This document shows, in pieces, positions 57,427-64,000 of a stretch of 64,000 nt of DNA. Every line of letters starts with the position of its first letter. Within the stretch, counting starts at the first letter, position 1. Location: positions 96,673,797 to 96,737,796 of the forward strand of contig NC_044566.1 of NCBI RefSeq assembly GCF_007565055.1, written 5' to 3'. The notes beneath the pieces are model-generated. The model worked only from the letters and a program-made list of their open reading frames with translations. It was not told the origin of the DNA and did no database searches. The DNA comes from Rhinopithecus roxellana (Eukaryota; Chordata; Mammalia; Primates; Cercopithecidae). A program made the position numbers and the translations under genes.

Positions 57427-57981
57427 GTTTCTAAGACTAAGGGTGATTATATTTATCTACTTCAATTCCTTGGCTTTACCTTTGCCATGTACTTGTTTTT
57501 CATTTTTGTTTTTAGGCAAATCAATGTTGTCACCATTTGTAAGTGCTGCCTTGTCCTAAGGGGATATTTGCTAATAGGACGCCCATTGCCTTTGCCCAAG
57601 GGCCACCTGTAGTGCAGGCAGGAGGGACACAAGCAGTGCTGTGCTGGTAAGTGTTTAACAACTGATGGGGATGGGGATGTTTGTCAATTTCCATGGCCAG
57701 TTTCAAGCTGTCAATGGTATGTCACCGATCAGGAGATGGGAAAAGGTGGCTCTGCACACCACATAGCCCAAGTGAAAAGATCAAAAAGGAAGACATCAAG
57801 GAAACATTAAAATTCAGCTTAATGTATTATAACCTATATATCTATATGCCAAGGCCTTGAATTTCTAAACTGGGCTGGGCAGGATTAATTTGGAAAACTT
57901 CTAGAAAGATACAATTTTTCAAAGGGAAGAATTGGAAAGAACGAATTAATGATACCAGATATCCTATAAATGCTATCTGAG
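57427..57981. other. No feature recognised
   Basis: Unique-looking sequence between two minus AluS copies. Confidence 0.4.
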
Positions 57982-57990
57982 GTAATTCCT

Positions 57991-58285
57991 TTTTTTTTTT
58001 TTTTAATGGAGTCTCCCCCTGGCACCCAGGCTGGAGTGTAGTGGTGTGATCTCAGGTCACTGCAACCTCTGCCTCCTGGGCTCAAGCGATTCTCCTGCCT
58101 CAGCCTCCAGAGTAGTTGGGATTACAGGTGTCCCCTAGTACACTCAGCTAATTTTTGAATTTTTAGTAGAGACAGGGTTTCTCCATGTTGGCCAGGCTGA
58201 TCTCGAACTCCTAATCTCAAGTGATCCTGCCAGCTCTGCCTCCCAAAGTGCTGGGATTACAGGAATAAGCCACCGTGTCCAGTCA
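57991..58285 (-). mobile_element. AluS
   Basis: T16 tail to GTGTCCAGTC. TSD GTAATTCCT at 57982-57990 and 58286-58294. Confidence 0.93.
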
Positions 58286-58299
58286 GTAATTCCTGATTA

Positions 58300-58375
58300 A
58301 ACATAGGAGGCAGGTGTCATTTTCCCCATTTTACAGATAGGCTCAGACAAACTTCCTCATAAATAATAAGTGGAA
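58300..58375 (-). mobile_element. MIR fragment
   Basis: GTCATTTTCCCCATTTTACAGATAGGCTC is the MIR core complement. Confidence 0.6.
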
Positions 58376-59718
58376 GATTATTTCATTCTTCCACCCTTTC
58401 TTACCTCTTCCCTATTTTTCTTTTTTTCTGCATTCTTCCTTCCTTTCCTCTTCTCTCCCTCCTTCTATCCCCTATACCCCTCTTTTACTAAAAATCCACC
58501 TGGTGCCTTCTATGCCCAAGGCAGTGTGCATACAACCAAGTACATAAAAGTAAATAAGTATCATAAATATTTTTAAAATTCTGTCCTCAAGGATTTAATT
58601 CCACTGAAACTGGGAGTGGACAGGGGTCCAGACAAACCCCCCAAAATAGTTTAGATAAGTGCAATGACAGGACAGCCATGAGAACAGGCACATTGGGGCG
58701 GAGCACATGAAATGAGAATTACTAAGTCCACCATTATCTAAGTCAGCATTCAAAGCCATCTCTGAATGTGCTGGCAGGCGTTTCACATACTTGGAGGAAA
58801 AAAACAGATGGATGCAGTGGGGTTGGTAGCAGGGAAGAGAGTTGAGAAGGCAGCAGGGGTGGGGGAAGAAAAGAAGGACATATTCTTACTATAACAGCAG
58901 ACTTAGTGCTGGAGCACCTACTTAGAATTAAGACTAGAGTTTAGTCTGCTATTAAAGATAAATGTGACTTAACTAGTTTGTTTTATTACAAAATAGGAAC
59001 AATCTCAGTTGCTAGACACTTCACAGGGATGCTGTAATGCTAATAAATACCCTCTTTGTCATTCTCCAGTAGTACTATAAAAATTTTTACAATATTATTA
59101 TCATTACAAAAGATAATTTATCTTTCAGCTCAGTGCTGGAGAAAGGAATAGAATCTTTCCAATACCCTCTGGAGCAAACAGAAATCTTCCAAATAATATA
59201 AGTGCATTAGCCAGAAGCTTTTCTTTTGAGAAGATGACAAAGCAATAGATGAACAAATGAAGCCTTAATAGAAAGATATTCATGGTGTAAACAGGTAAAG
59301 GTGGCAATTATTTCAACATTTTAGCCACCCTCACCACTTAATGTTTTTCCTACAGTTAATAAAATAAAATATTAAAAATATCCATTAGTTTCACACAGTA
59401 CCTAAAACTAAATGATTCTAAGTATTTGCTACTATAATCCTGTCACCTTTGAGGGACATTTTTTTCTTTAAAAGATCCAAGCTTTACTCTGTACAAAAAT
59501 GAGATTGAATTTGTAGTGTTCTTACACCATTCTGTATCATCGTACTAGACAATGTACCATAAGGCAGGGTACGAATTCCAACAATAGGATCCCACTCTAA
59601 GCTCTTTATTGCAAAGATTATTGCTAATATGCTATACTCATGCCTTTCTTCAAGTTCCGCACAAAGAGGATTACACAGTTTTATACAAATAATATTTCTA
59701 CCAGATACGCTCCATATC
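58376..59718. other. No feature recognised
   Basis: A pyrimidine-rich run at 58395-58490, then AT-rich unique-looking sequence. Confidence 0.4.
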
Positions 59719-59724
59719 ATCTCT

Positions 59725-60646
59725 TGTGGGGAAAAGAAAGAGAGATCAGACTGTTACTGTGTCTATATAGAAAGAAGTAGACATAAGAGACTCCATTTTG
59801 TTCTGTATTTGAGATGCTGTTAATCTGTGATCCTACCCCCAACCTTGTCCTTGCAAGAGACATGTGCTGTAGTGACTCAAGGTTTAAAGGATTTTGGGCT
59901 GTGCAGGGTGTGCTTTGTTAAACAAGTGCCTGAAGGTAGTATGCTTGTGAAAAGTCATCACCATTCTCTTAATCTCAAGTACCCAGGGACCTCTGCCTAG
60001 GAAAACTAGGTATTGTCCAAGGTTTCTCCCCATGAGATAGTCTGAAATATGGCCTCGTGGGAAAGGAAAGACCCGATCGTCCCCCAGCCTGACACCCGTG
60101 AAGGGTCTGTGCTGAGGAGGACTAGTATAAGAGGAAAGAAGGCCTCTTGGCAGTTGAGATAGAGAAAAGCATCTGTCTCCTGCCCGACCCTGGGCAATGG
60201 AACAAACCCGAATGTATGTTCTGTTTACTAAGAAAGGAGAAAACTGCCTTAGGGCGAAAGGTGGGACTTGCTAGCGCAATGCTGCTCTTTATGCACTAAA
60301 AAGGTTTATGGAGATGTTTGCATATGCATATCAAGGCACAGCACTTTTCCTTAAACTTATGTCACGGAGATCTTTATTCGTAAGTCTTACTGCTGACCTT
60401 CTCCCTAGGATGATCCTATTATCCTGCCACTTCTCTTTTTCTAAGATGGTAAAGATAATGATTAATAAATACTGAGGGAACTCAGAGACCGCTGCTGGCG
60501 TGGGTCCTCTGTATGCTGAGCGCCCGTCCCCTGGGCCCATTTTTCTTTCTCTATACTTTGTCTCTGTGTCTCATTTCTTTTCTCAAGTCTCTCGTTCCAC
60601 CTAACGAGAAACGCCCACAGGTGTGGAGCGGCAAGCCACCCCTTAA
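59725..60646 (+). mobile_element. Solo ERVK LTR (LTR5/HML-2-like)
   Basis: A 922-bp betaretroviral LTR flanked by a 6-bp TSD, ATCTCT (59719-59724 and 60647-60652). It starts TGTGGGGAAAAG and contains ACTCCATTTTGTTCTGTA, AGGTATTGTCCAAGGTTTC, GAAATATGGCCTCGTGGGAA, an AATAAA signal at 60464-60469 and a U5 with TTTGTCTCTGTGTCTC. It ends CCCCTTAA where a CA terminus is expected. There is no internal viral sequence on either side, so it is the product of LTR-LTR recombination. It encodes nothing; such LTRs can act as promoters or enhancers. Confidence 0.88.
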
Positions 60647-60652
60647 ATCTCT

Positions 60653-61860
60653 AAAGTTAATTTATCGAATGTTAGGTATTGCTTTACAAAAAATGAAACC
60701 ATACTGACCTAAAACTGAGACGACAAAAGATTAAAGAGCCTCTACCCTGTCCAAAGAGTCAAAACGAATGCAGGACAGGAGTGAGGATGGGAGGAAAAAC
60801 TTGATACCTTGCTGGAGTCTAAAAAGTCACCCTTTATCCCTATCTCAAGACGTGCTAGTGCCTTAAACACTGCTAAACACTTGATTACCAGCTATGGCCA
60901 TTCCATCCTAAAAAAAAAAAAAATGAGGGAAGCTGGGTGAGTGAGTGTGTCTCTGACTAAAGCACTCCTCTCAGTAGGCAGTAAGGGCCACAGGCATAGC
61001 TGTGGAAAAGTTCAACAGGTAAAAGGTCCTCAGCTCCAACCAGACATCTGGTTTACCCTGCTTCCTCGGCACAGATACTAGAGAGAAAGCTAAGAGAACA
61101 CAAAGGCTACCATCTGCCAAGATTGAGAATACTGAAAAAAAGCCTATTTTGGTTTCTATATATTTGCCTGGTCATTTAAAATTATACCCTATCAAAAATT
61201 TCATAAGACACATGGCTAAGAACACTCTTCGCCAAAATTACTTTCATTATTGAACCATTTTCTGGCATCATGAGCTAAAAATGATCAGTAGCATCTGGAT
61301 GCTAACCCAGTAGCCTTATCCACTAAGAACAAATACTGGGGTAGTTAAATTCTGGGTGGCTCAGTTTCCTCACCCCACCCCTCCAGCTTTACTTCTAACT
61401 TGTAAGTTCACAGCTAATATTTTATAAGGAATGACAGGAGACTTTATTCTTGCTGTCTTTAAACAAGCCCATCTCCTTTCCTTGTCACAGCCTCTGCCGG
61501 CTGAGTTATTTTTCCAAAACAGAAACTCTGCATACTTACAATCACAACTAAATGCAGTCAAGGAGCAATTCTGCAAAGTTTAAATTCTTAAGTGCTTACC
61601 TTTCCCTTCTTTAAAAAGTAAAATCATCAAGATTTTTATTGGCAAGCAAGCAACCTTTTTATGTTCTCCAAGTATTGCCAAAAATATACGCTTGTCTATA
61701 GGCATTATTTCAAAATGTATAGCATCAGTATGAAGATAATAATTACTAAGAAAGGACTCAGGCTATAAAATGAAAGAGAAGAAACTTTATTTAAACCATG
61801 CAATTTTTAAGTTATTATAAATTGTACATCAAATTGTCACACATTTAATAGTTTCCTGGA
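60653..61860. other. No feature recognised
   Basis: Unique-looking sequence with an A13 run near 60910. Confidence 0.4.
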
Positions 61861-61869
61861 TGATTATAA

Positions 61870-62940
61870 CAGCTAGCTACCTAAGGTCTCCCTAGGTCTC
61901 CTCTGGGCTGCTCCCACCTCTCTACAATCCATTCGTCACATAGAAAGCCTAGTGTATTAGTCTTTTTTTCATGCTGCTGATAAAGACATGCCTGAGACTG
62001 GATCATTTATGAAGAAAAAGAGGTTTAATGGACTCATACTTCCACATGGCTGGGGAAGCTTCACAATCATGATGGAAGGTGAAAGGCACGTCTTACATGG
62101 CGGCAGGCAAGAGAGAATGAGAGCCAAGTGAAAGGGGCTTCCCCTTACAAAACCATCAGATCTCATGAGACGTAGTTACTATCATGAGAACAGTATGGGA
62201 GAAACTGTCCCCATGATTCAAACATCTCCCACCAGGTTCCTCCCACAACACGTGGGAATTATGGGAGCTACAATTCAAGGTGAGAGCTGGGTGGGGACAG
62301 AGCCAAACCATATCACCCCATGATCCTTTCAGAATGACAATATGCTAATGTAAACCCTATGTTTAAAACCCCTGAATAGCCTGCCACAGCTCCCAGGATA
62401 TTGATCAAACCATCAATGTGGCCTTTGAGGCCCTGAGGGGTCTGCTTCCTCCTATACTTCCAGCCTTTCTCCTATCAGTCTCCCAATGCTTACTGCTCTT
62501 CAGCCATGCCAATTATTTTCAGTTCTTTAAATGTGCCACTCTCCATCTTGCCACAGGGCCTTTGCACAGACTGTGCACCCATTTGGTATACTCAAAGCTC
62601 TCTCCTAACCCCATTTCAACTTCATTCACCAACTTAGCTCCAACTAATTCTTTGGACATCCGATCATGTGTCACTTTTTCAGGCTGCCATCACTTCCTTC
62701 AAACCAACCCTCTGGGTCAGTTGTCTTTGTTCCAAGTGTTGATGGGGTCATGTTCTCTTTTTCATGTGCTGTGTTTTATTATTGTGGCTAATTACCCCAC
62801 CCCAGTTGCCTGGAAGCTCTATTAGGAGAGAGGCCTCATCCTCTCCCTACTTATCATTGCATTTCCATCACTGTCCATAATTACTGGTACAAAAGAGATG
62901 CTCAATAATTATTGAATGAATAAATTAATTAATCAATTAG
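61870..62940 (+). mobile_element. L2 3' region, split by a THE1 LTR
   Basis: Left part 61870-61952 (CTACAATCCATTCGTCACATAG), right part 62316-62940 with AAACCCCTGAATAGCCTGCC, GGCCTTTGAGGCCCTGAG, CACAGGGCCTTTGCACAGAC and AATAATTATTGAATGAATAA at the terminus. The two halves are collinear. Confidence 0.88.
61953..62315 (-). mobile_element. THE1 LTR (ERVL-MaLR)
   Basis: TGTATTAGTC to AGCCAAACCATATCA, 363 bp, with CTGCTGATAAAGACATGCC, GGTTTAATGGACTCATAC, ATGATGGAAGGTGAAAGGC and CACAACACGTGGGAATTATG. Complete and clear; the flanking 5-mers no longer match. Confidence 0.93.
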
Positions 62941-62944
62941 TCTT

Positions 62945-63640
62945 GTCTTGTTTGGTGTGACCAGGTCAAAGGATAAAATGATAGTAGAGTCCACTGGAAA
63001 TTTGGAAGGCAGTCAGCTCACAGGTATGTGCTGAAGCAAACTGTTAAAGACCACATACAAAAGGCTTAATAGTCTTTCTTCTAGGTAGAGGTGTTAATAA
63101 AAGTGTCAGAAAGGGCATGGAGAAGGGAAGGGAATGGACAGAGTTGGAAAAGCAGTTGTGACAGCAAAGAGTGGGCCTTATTCACTCAAGGAATACTGCA
63201 AATGCATTGTAATAATATATCTAAACATTTGCTCAACATCTTTCCAGTTACAGACACAATTCACATCTGTCATTTCAGTCTTTCTTCATTCCTCTTGGCA
63301 AGTCAGTGACATAGACAGGGCAGATGCTATTCACAACCATTTTAAAACTGATTAAACAATCTCAGAGAATAATTTTCGTAAGAGCTCAGAGAGAAAGCCA
63401 AGGCTGCAACCAAGTCTTCAAAGCCTGGTTCCCTCCTATTCCCACACATGATGCTAATGCGCAGGTGCGTCTAGTTACTTAACCTGAGAAAAGGTAGAAC
63501 AACTAGAATTATTTCAAAGAAGGAGTTTCAACTTTCAATGGGTTTTCTCATTGAGGTTGTTGGAATGAAACTCTGACACTCATAAATCATTAAACTTGGG
63601 GAACGAAAGGGGAGCTATGGATACATCTCATTTATTAATC
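62945..63640. other. No feature recognised
   Basis: Unique-looking sequence. Confidence 0.4.
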
Positions 63641-63649
63641 TGTCCTTCC

Positions 63650-63935
63650 ACCTAATATTTACAGTCAATGTTCATTATCTGCAATAATTTTGCTCTATTA
63701 AAGTTACTGCAAACATGAAATAAGCAAATATGGAATCATTGCTCCAAGGAGAAATACAGGATTAAGTTCCTATAAACCTCTGCTCATAACATTTTCATCA
63801 ACTAATCAATACATACCTTAATGTCTGTCTCTGTTCAAAGATACCTTATTTAATATATATTCTTCTTGATTCATTAGCACTGAAATCATGACCAGCAACA
63901 CTGTAACTCATGCCTGAATGTGAAATCAGCCCCAC
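63650..63935 (-). mobile_element. TcMar-Tigger DNA transposon, second copy
   Basis: Complement of the 3' part of the Tigger at 29758-30402: GAAATACAGGATTAAGTTCC, CTCATAACATTTTCATCAAC, TAATCAATACATACC and ACTGTAACTCATGCCTGA. Near 63920 similarity fades and the window ends soon after. Confidence 0.72.
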
Positions 63936-64000
63936 TGTCCTATGAAATTGATGTTTATGGCTTCTTTGAATAAACATAAAAATTGATCCCTCCCAGTATT

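Noticed and set aside
59725..60646. Possible provirus with coding genes
   Set aside because: Flanks on both sides are ordinary DNA with a matching TSD, so only a single LTR is present.
62418..62825. 135-codon plus-strand ORF
   Set aside because: Lies in L2 3' sequence; chance frame.
1..64000. A previously undescribed multi-gene system
   Set aside because: I looked for clustered novel ORFs, operon-like spacing, RNA genes and repeat arrays on both strands. Apart from the L1, the window holds only decayed repeats and unique non-coding DNA.

Overview
The window is non-coding nuclear DNA from a primate, most likely an Old World monkey (macaque, baboon or vervet type). Four young AluY copies (4869, 15519, 46227, 54782) share the combination I associate with cercopithecid AluYR/AluMac subfamilies: GGCTCAAGCCTG, GCCGGGCGAGGTGG, GGCGTAAACCCGG and GAGATCCGGCCACTG. 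Alongside them are older AluS and AluJ copies, L2 and MIR fossils, MaLR LTRs, Tigger DNA transposons and one ERVK LTR. I found no exon, tRNA, snRNA, processed pseudogene of a host gene, or CRISPR array. The stretch could be intergenic or lie within a large intron; the sequence does not decide which.

The one region with real protein-coding capacity is a full-length L1 (LINE-1) on the minus strand, 35343-41594. It has a 17-bp perfect target-site duplication (TSD), a 79-nt tail (26 A, one G, 52 A), a 231-bp 3' UTR with a G-rich tract, an uninterrupted ORF2 (1275 aa) and ORF1 (338 aa) separated by 63 bp, and a 1034-bp 5' UTR. Endonuclease, reverse transcriptase and Cys-rich signatures are all present. 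It is a good candidate for a recent and possibly mobile element. The antisense ORF0 in its 5' UTR starts where expected but stops after 14 codons.

Layout, left to right. 1-5 kb: AluJ, L2, a class I ERV LTR, and an Alu head-to-tail pair. 5-9 kb: an AluY with exact TSD, a MIR carrying a 91-bp tandem duplication, a ~170-bp duplication, an AluJ and an MLT1-type LTR. 9-15 kb: AluS copies, MIRs, an MLT1, and a three-level nest (AluS in a THE1-type LTR in an MLT1). 15-31 kb: a young AluY with a 54-nt tail, an AluJ, several MIR/L2/MaLR fossils, a perfect hairpin, and a Tigger next to a TG/TA microsatellite. 31-35 kb is repeat-poor. 35.3-41.6 kb is the L1. 41.6-47.3 kb: L2 split by an AluS, an L1M relic, and an AluY inside an AluS. 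47.3-50.8 kb is nearly free of recognisable repeats. 50.8-58.4 kb: an L1M 3' end, a FLAM monomer, Alus, a (TG)n array, MLT1 and MIR. 59.7-60.6 kb: a solo ERVK (LTR5/HML-2-like) LTR with 6-bp TSD. 61.9-64 kb: an L2 split by a THE1 LTR, then a second Tigger running off the window end.

Repeat names come from recalled consensus features, not a database search; superfamily calls are firmer than subfamily calls. Almost all other open reading frames are chance frames in repeats or antisense shadows of the L1.
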